A DNA stretch of 64,000 nucleotides from Bartonella massiliensis (GCF_902150025.1 NZ_CABFVS010000002.1:62001-126000); one strand, 5' to 3'; positions 41,075 through 50,686 are shown, numbered from the stretch's first letter. Translations and numbers: made by a program. Notes: generated by a model not told the origin, from the letters alone.

Positions 41075-42390
41075 TAAGTGTTTAAATACGAAAAACAAGT
41101 GTATTTTGTTGGGATATTCTGTTTTGCATGGGCGGTGATCCATATATCCCCTTTAACTTGATCTTCACATATGTAACGTAAAGGATATGTACGAACTTCT
41201 GTAAGGATCAGCAGAGGTAAAGCCAGTTGTGTTATAGCTGTTGTTTGACAAAGTATTTTATAAAAAGCCGAAATATCTCTCCAATTTATTACTGGCATAT
41301 GTTGTATTTTATGACATTGTTTTCCTAAAAAAATACGTGCTTTTCTATTGCTTGTAAATCAATATCCACCCCTAAGGCAGCCGCATATTTGAGACAAAGA
41401 TTAAAACGGTTCAGTATTTTTTCAGCTGTTGCAGCTTTTCTATGCCAAATAGGAGCGAGAGTATTGCGTATCTCTGTTTGTGTAATTTCTAAAATGGGCA
41501 GACAGCCTAATTTAGGAAGAATATGAAGACGTAAAGGTGTAAACCATTTACCATTTTTTCCCCATCACCTTTTAATTCAGCTTTATGGCTTTCAAAAGTA
41601 TCTAATGTCTTTTAAATAATGGAGATTACCCATTGCCTCACATTTTTGTTTATTGTGTGTCTAATGGAATCACAACTCTCACCTAAAACAGCGCCCAAAT
41701 GGAATATAGGCATGTTGCACATTCATGGATTTGTTTTAAAGAAATATCTCTCAAGGTATATTATACCCATTTCACACAGGGCCCCATAAATGAAGGGGAT
41801 AGTGATAAAGCCTCAATAATATAAAATCTATTGAGCTCCACCATCTTTACGCTAGTGAAAGAGAAAGCCGGCACCATCGTTATATTTTCCAGCCCTAAAA
41901 TATTGCGTTCTGGGAGTACGACCTTCATGTAACACAGAACGCTCCAAATAGAATATAGGTATGTTGTATATTCACGAGCTTGTTTTAAAGAGGCATCTCC
42001 CAAGATATACCCCCCATTTTACGACGCCGACTGTGAATGGTATAACGATAAAGTCCCAATAATATAAATCTATTGAGCTCCCTATTTTTATGCTTGTGAA
42101 AAAGAAAACCGGCATCATCGTTATATTTTCCAGTCCTAAAATATTGCAGCAAACCTTGGCACTTAAGACGATTCATAAGAACCATTTTTAGACCTTTCTT
42201 GTATAGTTTGTACTCACACGCCTGCCCCGCTTGTGACGCGCAAGCCAAGTAATTTTTATTGATGCAACATAGTGAGATTTGAAATAAAAGAATCTTACGG
42301 TATTCAGACTTTTAATTCAAGTTGAATAACGCTAGATTATCATTATAAATCAATGTATCATATCCTTTAAAGAACATCGTTAATGAAAGC
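41075..42390 (-). pseudogene. Tyrosine integrase remnant with catalytic-domain part (copy 8)
   Basis: The longest integrase remnant. From 42250 downward: MVLMNRLKCQ, GKYNDDAGFLFHKHK, LYRYTIHSRRRKMG, then PLKQAREYTTYLYSIWSVL; a second partial N-terminal copy overlaps at 41665-41985. Further on come DTFESHKAELKGDGEK, LHILPKLG-like and LAPIWHRKAATAEKILNRFN codons in shifting frames. An open stretch (40939-41298) reads MPVINWRDISAFYKILCQTT, TQLALPLLILTEVRTYPLRY and ICEDQVKGDIWITAHAK: the start of the catalytic domain with the first Arg region. It is cut before the His-x-x-Arg and Tyr motifs. Confidence 0.7.
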
Positions 42391-42394
42391 GCAA

Positions 42395-42600
42395 TATATT
42401 GAAAAAATGTCCAATCTTTATTATTTAAAAGATATTAGATGCTTTTGAAAATCGTAAAGCTGAGTGACAAAAAAGAGGGTGAAGTTGGAAACTGTTTTCT
42501 ATTTTTTAAAAATTGGTTTCTATTTTTAAAACTTCATATTTTTCTAAAATGAAGCTCTATATTTCGGTTTTAGCGATGAGTAGATATACATCATACCCTC
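42395..42600 (+). repeat. Integrase core-domain scrap
   Basis: Decayed codons MSNLYYLKDI, then a frame change giving ENRKAE-like and WFSI-LK-HIF sequence, corresponding to the part after the N-terminal domain in copies 2 and 8, but in the opposite orientation to copy 8. Confidence 0.45.
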
Positions 42601-42861
42601 GCTCTCATCTGGTATATAGTCTATAAAAGAAGGTTAAAGTTGATTACTGATTATAATCTTTTTCTACTTCTGAGATTTGCTAAATGCTTTCCACTTGTTT
42701 CGTAGAATAGTCGTAGCACTATAAAGTTTTATGAATCAGTCATTATAAAACCGATATATGCCCCAATTTACTCCCTATGATATAAAACTTTTTTTAAAAG
42801 TCTTATGACGCAAAATAATATAAAGAAATTAAGAGAGATCAAATAGAGAGTGAATGAAATA

Positions 42862-42884
42862 AAGGCCCCGTTAAACGAGGCCTT
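42862..42884 (-). terminator. Terminator after the second hbp gene
   Basis: AAGGCCTCG / CGGGGCCTT stem (one G-T pair) with a short loop, followed on the minus strand by a T-rich stretch; 38 bases past the stop. Confidence 0.75.
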
Positions 42885-42922
42885 CGTATTTTTCCTGTGT
42901 TTATAATTTCATGTTTATGAAA

Positions 42923-43807
42923 TTAAAATTTGTAAGCAACACCTACACGGAAATCATTAGTTTTGTAGTGGAATTCACGTGTATCGTTTGCGAATTTCTT
43001 TTTACCAAAATCAGAGTAACGATATTCTGCACGCAACAGCACATTGTCTGTCATTGCAAAGTCAACACCACCACCTATAGTGAAACCAACCATTGTCTTC
43101 GTGTCATCAGCCCAAGTACCACCAGTCAAATCTACAGTTTGCATATTCTTTTCTGGCTCCTGCCCCCCATCTTTCTGCACATCCTTAGCTCTTTGGCCTT
43201 TTCCTGCAACGGATTGAATGCCCTGTACCTGCGCATAGGCAATACCCCCAGCAATATAAGGCATAATACGGTCAAAAGCAGTATAACCAATACGAACACG
43301 TGTCGCACCAGACCATTTTTCTTTGTAGCTGTGTGTTTCCGCTACCTGGTCCGTTGCTTGAAACACTTGGTCACCTTCTAATTCAACCTTAGCTTTTTCA
43401 AGGGCAGCATTAAAACTTTCTGCTTGCGTAGAATTAAGAGTGTACTCATCTGCTGTTTTTGTTTTTTCACGGTCTGCCCAAACGGCATCGGTTTCAACAC
43501 CGAGAATGAGGCCATTTCCAAGATCTACGTTAGAACCTGCATAAATACCTCCCATGAAACCAGAAGGCTTAGGTGTGTTATCTTTTTTGAAAAGATCTTT
43601 ATCTTCTCCTGGAATAGTTACTTTAGTTTTACTTGAAAAGTTTCCAACTTGACCACCGATATAAAAACCTGTCCAAGAAAATGAAGGGGCTGCTGCAATA
43701 ACGGCTGCTGGGGCTGCTTCATGAGGGATCATGACATCAGCAGCTTGTGCTGCAGAAGCGGAAACCAAAGCGACAACAGAAGTCGCTATTAAAGATTTTG
43801 TATTCAT
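42923..43807 (-). CDS. Hemin-binding-protein family outer-membrane protein (second)
   Basis: 294-residue Hbp/Pap31-family barrel. Signal MNTKSLIATSVVALVSASAA with cleavage after AQA, then ADVMIPHEAAPAAV, FSWTGFYIGGQVGNFSS, the conserved NGLILGVETDAVWADRE, KWSGATRVRIGYTA, and the Phe-ended C terminus. The variable loop at about residues 115-160 (Gln/Glu/Ala-rich) and another at 195-230 distinguish it from its neighbours. Likely role is heme binding at the cell surface, as known for the family. It carries the shared upstream box and its own terminator, so it is probably transcribed alone. Confidence 0.88.
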   Translation of the reverse strand: MNTKSLIATSVVALVSASAAQAADVMIPHEAAPAAVIAAAPSFSWTGFYIGGQVGNFSSKTKVTIPGEDKDLFKKDNTPKPSGFMGGIYAGSNVDLGNGLILGVETDAVWADREKTKTADEYTLNSTQAESFNAALEKAKVELEGDQVFQATDQVAETHSYKEKWSGATRVRIGYTAFDRIMPYIAGGIAYAQVQGIQSVAGKGQRAKDVQKDGGQEPEKNMQTVDLTGGTWADDTKTMVGFTIGGGVDFAMTDNVLLRAEYRYSDFGKKKFANDTREFHYKTNDFRVGVAYKF

Positions 43808-43862
43808 AATTTTGCTCCTAGTTTATTTATAAGACAGTGCTACAAGATTACAGAGTGAAAAG

Positions 43863-43881
43863 CTGTAGTAAAAATGTCACA
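43863..43881 (-). promoter_or_regulatory. Conserved hbp upstream box, second hbp gene
   Basis: CTGTAGTAAAAATGTCACA (one mismatch), 56 bases before the start. Confidence 0.65.
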
Positions 43882-43974
43882 GTCGTACAAATAAAAAGGA
43901 AATAAAATAAAAGAGTTATCTTTGATAAAAACTCTTAGAAATTTATTTTTTATTAATCATTTTATTTTACGGGC

Positions 43975-44817
43975 CTAAAATTTGTAAGCGACACCGAAAC
44001 GGAAATCATTGGTTTTATAGCCTAATTTAAGATTATCTTTTTTAAATTCTTTTTTACCAAAGTCTGAGTAACGGTATTCTGCACGCAATAACACATTGTC
44101 TGTCATTACGAAATCAACACCTGCACCCAAGAGTAAAACCGACCATCATTTTTGTTTTATCAAGTACTGTCGCAAAGACTTCTTTACTTGGTTTACCATC
44201 TACCGGCTTTTTTGTTCCTGAAACACCACCAACACCTTGTATTTGCGCATAGGAAATTCCCCCCGCAACATAAGGCATCATGCGGTGTGTAACAGCAAAA
44301 CCGATACGAACGCGTGTAGCGCCAGACCATTTTTCTTTGAAACCAATGCTATATACTGCTTTGTCACCCTTCTTAAACTTTTCATTTTCATCCAGTATAA
44401 CACCAGCATCTTCAAATTTATCATTAAAATCATCAAATTCATCAATCGCAAGGATCTTTGAGACTGTCTTCTTATCTCCTCGATCTGCCCAAACGGCATC
44501 GGTCTCAACGCCTAGAATAAGGCCATTACCAAGATCTACGTTAGAACCTACATAGATCCCCCCATGAAACCAGAAGGCTTAGGGAGCCCATCTTTATCTG
44601 TCGTTTTTTCTTTTGTCTCTAAATCAAATGCTGCAACTTTACTTGAAAAGTTTTCAACTTGACCACCGATATAAAAACCTGCCTAAGAAAATGATGGGGC
44701 TGCTGCAATAGCTGCTGCTGGAGCTATTTCACGAGAGGTAATAACATCAGCAGCTTGTGCCGCAGAAGCCGTTGCTATAGCAATGACAGAAGTTGTTATT
44801 AAAGATTTTATATTCAT
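43975..44817 (-). pseudogene. Hemin-binding-protein family gene, disrupted
   Basis: A third hbp copy that is clearly dead. It starts MNIKSLITTSVIAIATASAA and has signal and first strand, but TAG at 44683-44685 replaces the Trp codon in the FSWAGFYIGG motif. A one-base deletion near 44570 (GATCCCCCCATG) and a one-base insertion near 44130 (CACCCAAGAG) shift the frame, compared with the fourth copy. The C terminus KTNDFRFGVAYKF is still readable. Overall closest to the fourth copy in leader and signal peptide. It keeps the upstream box but has no obvious terminator. Confidence 0.85.
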
Positions 44818-44873
44818 AAACTTTGCTCCTCATTTATTTATGAGACAGTGCTACAAGATTAAATGAAGAAAAG

Positions 44874-44892
44874 CTATAGTAAAAATGACACG
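44874..44892 (-). promoter_or_regulatory. Conserved hbp upstream box, hbp pseudogene
   Basis: CTATAGTAAAAATGACACG, two mismatches to the consensus, 57 bases before the dead start. Confidence 0.55.
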
Positions 44893-45135
44893 GTTACAGG
44901 AAAGGAGGAGTTTGCCGAAAATAAAATCACTGCACAGCTTCCACACCCTCACAACGCTTCATAACTTTAGTTCGTACAAAAAAATGCAAGCTATACACAT
45001 ACATAAGATGTTGATCTTACAGCGTCATTATTGTCTATGATTTATAAAAACATTTTAAGAAAATCTGAATAATATCCTTTTTGCACCCTCAATAAGACAC
45101 GAAGTGCGTGAATAAGATAGAAACAGAAAAAAACA

Positions 45136-45160
45136 GAGGCTCTGTTTTTGACAGAGCCTC
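45136..45160 (-). terminator. Terminator after the fourth hbp gene
   Basis: GAGGCTCTGT and ACAGAGCCTC form a perfect 10-bp stem around a five-base loop; a T-rich run follows on the minus strand. Confidence 0.85.
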
Positions 45161-45202
45161 ATAATAAATTATTTTATGTTCATCATTTCGTTTTTTACGA
45201 AA

Positions 45203-46030
45203 TTAGAATTTGTAAGCAACACCTACACGGAAATCATTGGTTTTGTAAGAGGTTTTATCCTCGTCCTTTTCAAAGGCTTTTTTACCAAAGTCTGAGTAAC
45301 GGTATTCAGCACGCAACAAAACATTGTCTGTCATTGCGAAGTCAACACCACCACCAATGGTGAAACCAACAAACGTTTTTGATTTATCATATACTTTAGC
45401 AGTAGCGATTTCGTCACCACCAGCTGTTTCTGCCTTAAGAGAACTGGCAAGCTGCAGCTGTGTATAAGCAATACCACCAGCAATATAAGGCATAATACGG
45501 TCAATGGCTGAAAAACCAACGCGAACGCGTGTAGCACCAGACCACTTTTCTTTTAGAAAGCTGCTCTCTACTTTCTTGTCATTCTCCGTAATACTATCAA
45601 CCTTTCCCGTAGCTTTAAGTGCTGTAAGCTTATTTTTGAATGTTGGAAGGTCAGTCTTCCCAATAACTTCTGAAGAAGCTTTTGTTTCTTTGCGATCTGC
45701 CCAAACGGCATCAGTTTCAACACCTAAAATGAGGCCATTGCCAAGATCCACGTTAGAACCTACATAGATACCGCCCATAAAACCAGAAGGCTTAAATACC
45801 GAGTCTTTATCTGTAATTTTCTTTTTTGATTCTGAATCAAAGATATCAACTTTACTTGAAAAGTTTCCAACTTGACCTCCGATATAAAAACCTGCCCAAG
45901 AAAATGAAGGGGCTGCTGCAATAACTGCTGCTGGGGCTGTTTTATGAGGGACGATAACATCAGCAGCTTGTGCTGCAGAAGCAGCTGCTATAGCGATAAC
46001 AGAAGTTGTTACTAAAGATTTTATATTCAT
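45203..46030 (-). CDS. Hemin-binding-protein family outer-membrane protein (fourth)
   Basis: 275-residue Hbp/Pap31-family barrel. Signal MNIKSLVTTSVIAIAAASAA, cleavage after AQA; ADVIVPHKTAPAAV; FSWAGFYIGGQVGNFSS; NGLILGVETDAVWADRK; KWSGATRVRVGFSA; end TNDFRVGVAYKF. A Lys/Asp-rich variable loop at about residues 120-160 is probably surface-exposed. Its leader is nearly identical to that of the neighbouring pseudogene, pointing to tandem duplication. Has its own box and terminator. Confidence 0.88.
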   Translation of the reverse strand: MNIKSLVTTSVIAIAAASAAQAADVIVPHKTAPAAVIAAAPSFSWAGFYIGGQVGNFSSKVDIFDSESKKKITDKDSVFKPSGFMGGIYVGSNVDLGNGLILGVETDAVWADRKETKASSEVIGKTDLPTFKNKLTALKATGKVDSITENDKKVESSFLKEKWSGATRVRVGFSAIDRIMPYIAGGIAYTQLQLASSLKAETAGGDEIATAKVYDKSKTFVGFTIGGGVDFAMTDNVLLRAEYRYSDFGKKAFEKDEDKTSYKTNDFRVGVAYKF

Positions 46031-46086
46031 AAACTTTGCTCCTAATTTATTTATGAGACAGTGCTACAAAATAATATGGAGAAAAG

Positions 46087-46105
46087 CTGTAGTAAAAATG
46101 ACACA
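46087..46105 (-). promoter_or_regulatory. Conserved hbp upstream box, fourth hbp gene
   Basis: CTGTAGTAAAAATGACACA, the exact consensus, 57 bases before the start. Confidence 0.7.
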
Positions 46106-46318
46106 GTCACAGGAAATGGAGAGTTTGCCGAAGATAAAAACACTTCATACCCTCGTTTTATACGAGAAACTGGAAACGGTGTATATAAATAAATGATTGA
46201 TTTAAAATGTAAATCTTATTTTTTTGTTTATGAAAATACTTTTAGTAAAGTCTGATAAATATCTTTTCACATCCACACTAAAATATGGAAGTGTGATAAT
46301 ATAGCAACAAAAATAACA

Positions 46319-46345
46319 AGAGACCCTATCTTTAACAGAGCCTCT
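46319..46345 (-). terminator. Terminator after the fifth hbp gene
   Basis: AGAGGCTCT pairs with AGGGTCTCT (two G-T pairs) on the minus strand, then a T-rich run; 23 bases past the stop. Confidence 0.7.
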
Positions 46346-46367
46346 TCGTTATTTAACTGATCATCTG

Positions 46368-47201
46368 TTAAAATTTGTAAGCAACACCAACACGGAAATC
46401 ATTGGTTTTATAAGAAGTTTCATATTTATCATTTGAGAATTTCTTTTTACCAAAATCGGAGTAACGATATTCCGCACGGACAATAACATGATTGGTCATG
46501 GCTAAATCAACACCTGCACCAAGGGTGTAACCAACAAGAGTCTTTGTTTCATCAGTAAGATTACCAGAAGCTATAACTTTGTCTGAATCTTTTCCTGTTA
46601 TTGAAATCGATGCAGTATCTTGAAGCTGTGTATAGGCAATACCCCCCGCAACATAAGGCATAATACGTTCAGCAGCAAAACCAATACGTACACGCGTTGC
46701 ACCGGCCCACTTTTCTTTAAAAGTAAAACTATGTGTCCGTTTAGAACCCTCTACGAGTGCATCTTCACCAATATTAATTCCAGCCTCTTTCAACATCCTC
46801 TTAATATAATTGACGTGACCTTTGTCAATGAGAAATGTTTCTCCTGTCTTCGTGTCGCTTTTATCAGTCCACATGATATCTGTATCGACACCTAAAATGA
46901 GACCATTGCCAAGATCAATATTGGAACCTGCGTAAAGCCCCCCCATAAAACCAGATAATTTAGGCAAAAGGCTTTTACTCACAGGAATCTTTTGTCCTCC
47001 AGCAAGAATATCCATCTTCGTCTTACCAGAAAAACCACCAATCTGCCCACCAAGGTATAAACCTGTCCAAGAAAAAGTTGGTGCAACAATAACGGGAGCA
47101 ACAGGTGTTGGATTCGGGGGAACAATAACATCTGCTGCCTGCACCGCTGAACCTGAAATAAAAGCGAAAGCAGAAGCTGTCATTAACCATTTCATATTCA
47201 T
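46368..47201 (-). CDS. Hemin-binding-protein family outer-membrane protein (fifth)
   Basis: 277-residue Hbp/Pap31-family barrel. Signal MNMKWLMTASAFAFISGSAV with cleavage after VQA; a Pro-rich start of the mature protein (VPPNPTPVAPV); FSWTGLYLGGQIGGFSGK; NGLILGVDTDIMWTDKSD; KWAGATRVRIGFAAERIMPY; SISI-GKDSDKVIASGNLTDE; end KTNDFRVGVAYKF. In FSWTGLYLG, DTD and NLTDETKT it resembles the barrel of the first (insertion-bearing) gene more than its other neighbours, so there are two sub-lineages in the cluster. Confidence 0.88.
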   Translation of the reverse strand: MNMKWLMTASAFAFISGSAVQAADVIVPPNPTPVAPVIVAPTFSWTGLYLGGQIGGFSGKTKMDILAGGQKIPVSKSLLPKLSGFMGGLYAGSNIDLGNGLILGVDTDIMWTDKSDTKTGETFLIDKGHVNYIKRMLKEAGINIGEDALVEGSKRTHSFTFKEKWAGATRVRIGFAAERIMPYVAGGIAYTQLQDTASISITGKDSDKVIASGNLTDETKTLVGYTLGAGVDLAMTNHVIVRAEYRYSDFGKKKFSNDKYETSYKTNDFRVGVAYKF

Positions 47202-47268
47202 ATTTTCTCTCCATAGCTGAATATTTATTTGAACACATCATGTCATATAGAGCCGCAATTCCAGATAT

Positions 47269-47287
47269 CTGTAGTAAAAATGACACA
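47269..47287 (-). promoter_or_regulatory. Conserved hbp upstream box, fifth hbp gene
   Basis: CTGTAGTAAAAATGACACA, the exact consensus, 68 bases before the start. Confidence 0.7.
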
Positions 47288-47489
47288 CTTATAAAAAAAC
47301 AAAAAGCCAATCACAGCGCCCTTAATTGCTTGTGCTTTAACAAATGAGAAGTAAACGATGCCCATACACAAATGGGTTCCTCTCACCATATTTTTTTCTT
47401 TATAAATTTTTCAAAAAAACTGTGTCATCCCCCGTGTAAAGCATGTGTTATTAACTATGGAAAGATAGCTTATTGATTATAATGCAAAA

Positions 47490-47660
47490 GTTATCTTTTC
47501 CTCTGTAATATTGAAAAGGCTTTCATCTTAAATCATTTTATTTAAAGTAAGCAAAATCACCCACCTATAGGTTACAAACAAGCATGTGTGTGTAAAACCT
47601 GTTTAAGAAAAAGCTAAAAATGGCTTTTATGACACTCTCAATATCAAAGACAGCGAAAAA
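47490..47660 (+). repeat. Integrase-derived repeat, copy 9 (leader)
   Basis: GTAAGCAAAATCACC, GTAAAACCTGTTTAAGAAAA and GCTAAAAATGGCTTTTATGA match the leader and start-codon region of other copies; coding part lost. Confidence 0.45.
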
Positions 47661-48439
47661 ACTATTACGATCTTGAGAAAATGCACATAGCTCTTTGATT
47701 ATTTTTTTTACTGTAAAGGATGTGTGTTGCATATAAACAAAGTTTCGAATACTTCATAGGTTGTAACAAGATCACATTCAACTTACCTGCTCTTTGTTTT
47801 TACGTTAGACGCTTATTGTTTTTGAAAGATTGCCCATTTTTATCTCGACTTTGTAGAAAATCTTTTTCAAAGCTTCAGCCTTCTTTTTTGGCGCTCTATT
47901 CCATGCTCTTTTATAAACTAAATTGAAAAAACAATTCATGATAAACAACCGGTATGATAAACATTGAAACTTATATAAAAGCTCTCCCTAAAGTTAAAAA
48001 AATGAGAGATTGTTCTTAAAGTGTTCAAAACAAACCTTGCTCTAAAAATCATGAATTTGGTAAATAATTTGGTGGAAAAAATACCTGAAATTGAATCATA
48101 GGCAAATAATGCAGTGTTTTTAATTGTGTCGTTGAAACATACTACAAAAATCAAAAGTTTAATTAAAAAAGTTTGTTATACCTTCACTCATAAAGTCCTC
48201 CTCGATTTTGAGGAAAGGGCCTCATCGCATCCAGTATGCAAACAGCTAAGACTCTTGTCAAACGAGGTTTCTTCATTTCCCGCTCATGTAATTGACTTAA
48301 CTGAAGACTCTATGGACTAAACCCTGCTCTGATCCATCCCTTCCTTTAAAAATGAATGATCACGGAAGTTTAAATGCCACACTTAAAAAGGTATTTACCG
48401 CTTCCACCCAATCTATAGGTTTATAAACCCATAAAATTT

Positions 48440-48900
48440 GTAATAGAGCGATAAATTTATAACGAGCGATTGCCATTATACAGTTTTTACTGAAATCTCC
48501 CAGCTCCTATATTTTCCAATGTCAAAACACCATTGGGTTGTATAGCCACGCATTCACTTTAAAGAGACATCTCTTATAGTTTCCACTCCCATTTCGCAAC
48601 GGCAAACATGAACGGTATAAGGTAAATCCCTTGTTACCATCTTTATGCTTATGAAAGAGCAAACAGATACCCTCCTGCACTCTGCTAATCTCCAAGCCTG
48701 CCTCAACCTTCTCGCCCTTACAGACGGCTCATAAGAGGCATTTTATTGTACAGCCTCACTCCAAACGCTCATCACGCTGGTAAAATACAAAGAAATGATT
48801 TTGATTCATTCAATCATGGAGCACGTTTGAAATAGGAAAAGCCTATGATACTCTGTATTCTCACTCAACACGCAAAACAATGAATAATCATTATAAATCA
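48440..48900 (-). repeat. Integrase-derived repeat, copy 10
   Basis: On the minus strand: leader, then codons for MPLMSRL, LLFHKHKDGN, YRSCLPLRNGS and RDVSLK, in order but with stops and shifts. About 460 bases of the ancestral 5' end. Confidence 0.55.
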
Positions 48901-49054
48901 ATATACTTTATAAACAGTGCATTTCATCCTTATCGCGCAGAATTATATTACTCTTTGCAAACAAACACTCCTCCCCCTTTCCAATTGATAAAAAATATCT
49001 CTTTTCTTCAACTCCCGAGCATAGTTACAACTCCTGATATTATCGTTTCACTTT

Positions 49055-49375
49055 TTAGAAACTCATTGGACCTCGTGACAATCTTGGCCGCCCTTTTTTA
49101 CCTGGTCCTTTTTTAGGGCCTCTGTTTTTACCAAAATGTGATACAGGTACTAACTGAGCAGCTGTCATACACGGGTTGCTATTTATACAAGAAAGTTCCA
49201 TTTGAACAACATCAGATAAAGCCTTACTCAGCTGTTCCCTAGAAAAAAGATCTATAAGAGGAGCAACTGAAGATGCTCTCTGTATAAGGTTTTGAGACGC
49301 CCAAAAAGCCCCCCCCTGAGCGACAGAGATTGAAGTAAAAGTAGCAAAAGCTGTCATAAAATATTTTATACTCAT
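49055..49375 (-). CDS. Small exported protein with basic C terminus
   Basis: 106-residue protein from ATG 49375 (GAGG eight bases ahead; the longer frame to 49426 lacks a site). Signal peptide MSIKYFMTAFATFTSISVAQ; the mature part has a helical stretch (LIDLFSREQLSKALSDVVQM), two Cys (SCINSNPC) that could pair, and a Gly/Lys/Arg/Pro-rich tail (GKNRGPKKGPGKKGRPRLSR). No domain recognised. It sits alone among integrase remnants. Confidence 0.6.
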   Translation of the reverse strand: MSIKYFMTAFATFTSISVAQGGAFWASQNLIQRASSVAPLIDLFSREQLSKALSDVVQMELSCINSNPCMTAAQLVPVSHFGKNRGPKKGPGKKGRPRLSRGPMSF

Positions 49376-50065
49376 AAATTTAACCTCATTAAAATATTCA
49401 TAATGAGTTTTACCTAGTATCTTCATTGCAAATTTCCAGAAAAAATAGCATGTTTATAGATAAAAAGTGAAAAATATAAAAAAAACAAAGTTTTGGAGCA
49501 TCTTAATTTTAAAATAAATACAAATTGCCCTGCTCTACCAACATAGAAATCTCTTGTTTGGTAATAAATAAAAGCATAAAGTATCGTCTGGAAGAAACGA
49601 CACAAGTATCACATCAATATATTTATAAATCAAAGTATTATACCATTAAAGAGCGTGAAGCACGCGTGTCATCTCCATGACTTAATGATATTGCTTTAGA
49701 TACTTTTGAAAGGCATAAAGTAGAATTAAGGATGGTAAGAATGGAAGTTGTTTTTACATTGATGTCTTCATATTCTCGGCAAATTAAGCCATATACCGAT
49801 TTCAGAAATTGAAGTCCTCCAACCTAGCATATGTTCCCAACCTCTCCTCAAAATCGCTTTTTTCAAATAAAGACCGTTAAAAACATAAGCATAAAAAAGC
49901 ATAAAGCCGTAAATGTATTTTTATTGCCTAAACTTCAACTAAAATAGCGCAACTCTATTATAAAAATGCTCTCATCAAAAAAATAAGAGGAAAAAATGCC
50001 GATAATGTGGGCATTTTATCCTCTCGCATTAATAATTCACTCCATTTAAAAGCCAATTTTCAAAG
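49376..50065. other. Gap with an integrase core-domain remnant
   Basis: No intact gene; holds the integrase remnant at 49620-49970. The promoter of the exported protein should lie above 49376. Confidence 0.45.
49620..49970 (+). pseudogene. Tyrosine integrase remnant, core-binding part (copy 11)
   Basis: Reads REARVSSP, then LNDIALDTFERHKVELR, and after a gap SSYSRQIKPYTDFRN-like sequence corresponding to HILPKIG-PISEI in intact relatives, with later LLPKLQLK and stops. It covers the segment just after that in copy 2. Confidence 0.55.
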
Positions 50066-50686
50066 CTAGCTATGCGCAAAAATATCAACTTCCGACCACC
50101 CTAAAAGGTCAAGCCTAGCTCTCATAGGCAAAAATTGAAAACATGCCTTAGCAACACTTTCTCGCTCTTCGCGTTTTAAGCGTTCTTCAAATATAACTTT
50201 TAAACGATGCAAATATAACACATCCGACGCAGCATATTCAATTTGTGCCTGAGATAACTTTTCTGCCGCCCAATCGGAAGATTGTTGCTGTTTAGAAATA
50301 TTCACATTCAGCAATTCACTACAAATTTCTTTCAATCCATGACGATCTGTATAGGTACGCGTAAGTTTTGAAGCAATCTTTGTACAAAAAACAGCCTCTG
50401 GCATCACTCCAAATGTATGCGCTAAAATAGCAAGATCAAAACGCCCAAAATGGAATATCTTGGTGACTGCATTATCTTTAAGAATCTTGACCAAATGAGG
50501 CGCACTCTTTTGTCCTTTAGCAATCTGTATAATATCAGCAGTCCCATCTCCAGAAGAAATCTGAACAACACATAAACGATCACGATGTGGTTGAAGCCCT
50601 AAAGTCTCAGTATCAATCGCAATGGCATCAGTTTTATAATTGTCTAAGTTTGGTAAATCACCTTGATGAACACGAATCTCAGCCAT
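50066..50686 (-). CDS. RNase D-like 3'-5' exonuclease
   Basis: DEDDy-family exonuclease. The catalytic residues are visible: Asp25 and Glu27 (AIDTETLG), Asp84 (FGRFDLAIL), and Tyr151/Asp155 (YAASDVLYL). It has 206 residues from ATG 50686, which follows GGGGGGAAAA; the longer frame to 50713 overlaps the upstream gene and has no site. It lacks the HRDC domain of E. coli RNase D (375 residues), as is usual for the short alphaproteobacterial form. It likely trims structured RNA 3' ends. Confidence 0.88.
   Translation of the reverse strand: MAEIRVHQGDLPNLDNYKTDAIAIDTETLGLQPHRDRLCVVQISSGDGTADIIQIAKGQKSAPHLVKILKDNAVTKIFHFGRFDLAILAHTFGVMPEAVFCTKIASKLTRTYTDRHGLKEICSELLNVNISKQQQSSDWAAEKLSQAQIEYAASDVLYLHRLKVIFEERLKREERESVAKACFQFLPMRARLDLLGWSEVDIFAHS

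Larger units (their letters stand above)
40196..42922. other. 2.7-kb spacer inside the hbp cluster
   Basis: Holds the promoter of the first hbp gene, a 45-base hbp scrap (about 40470-40516), a scrap of the small membrane protein (40571-40642), and two integrase remnants facing each other. No intact gene. Confidence 0.5.
47288..49054. other. 1.8-kb gap after the hbp cluster
   Basis: No intact gene. Contains integrase repeat copies 9 and 10 and a short peptide-like stretch at 48190-48320. Small open frames at 47720 and 48880 are not protein-like. Confidence 0.45.

Noticed and set aside
48880-49116. 78-codon open frame on the plus strand
   Set aside because: It starts in an integrase repeat leader and runs into the opposite strand of the exported-protein gene; no ribosome site.
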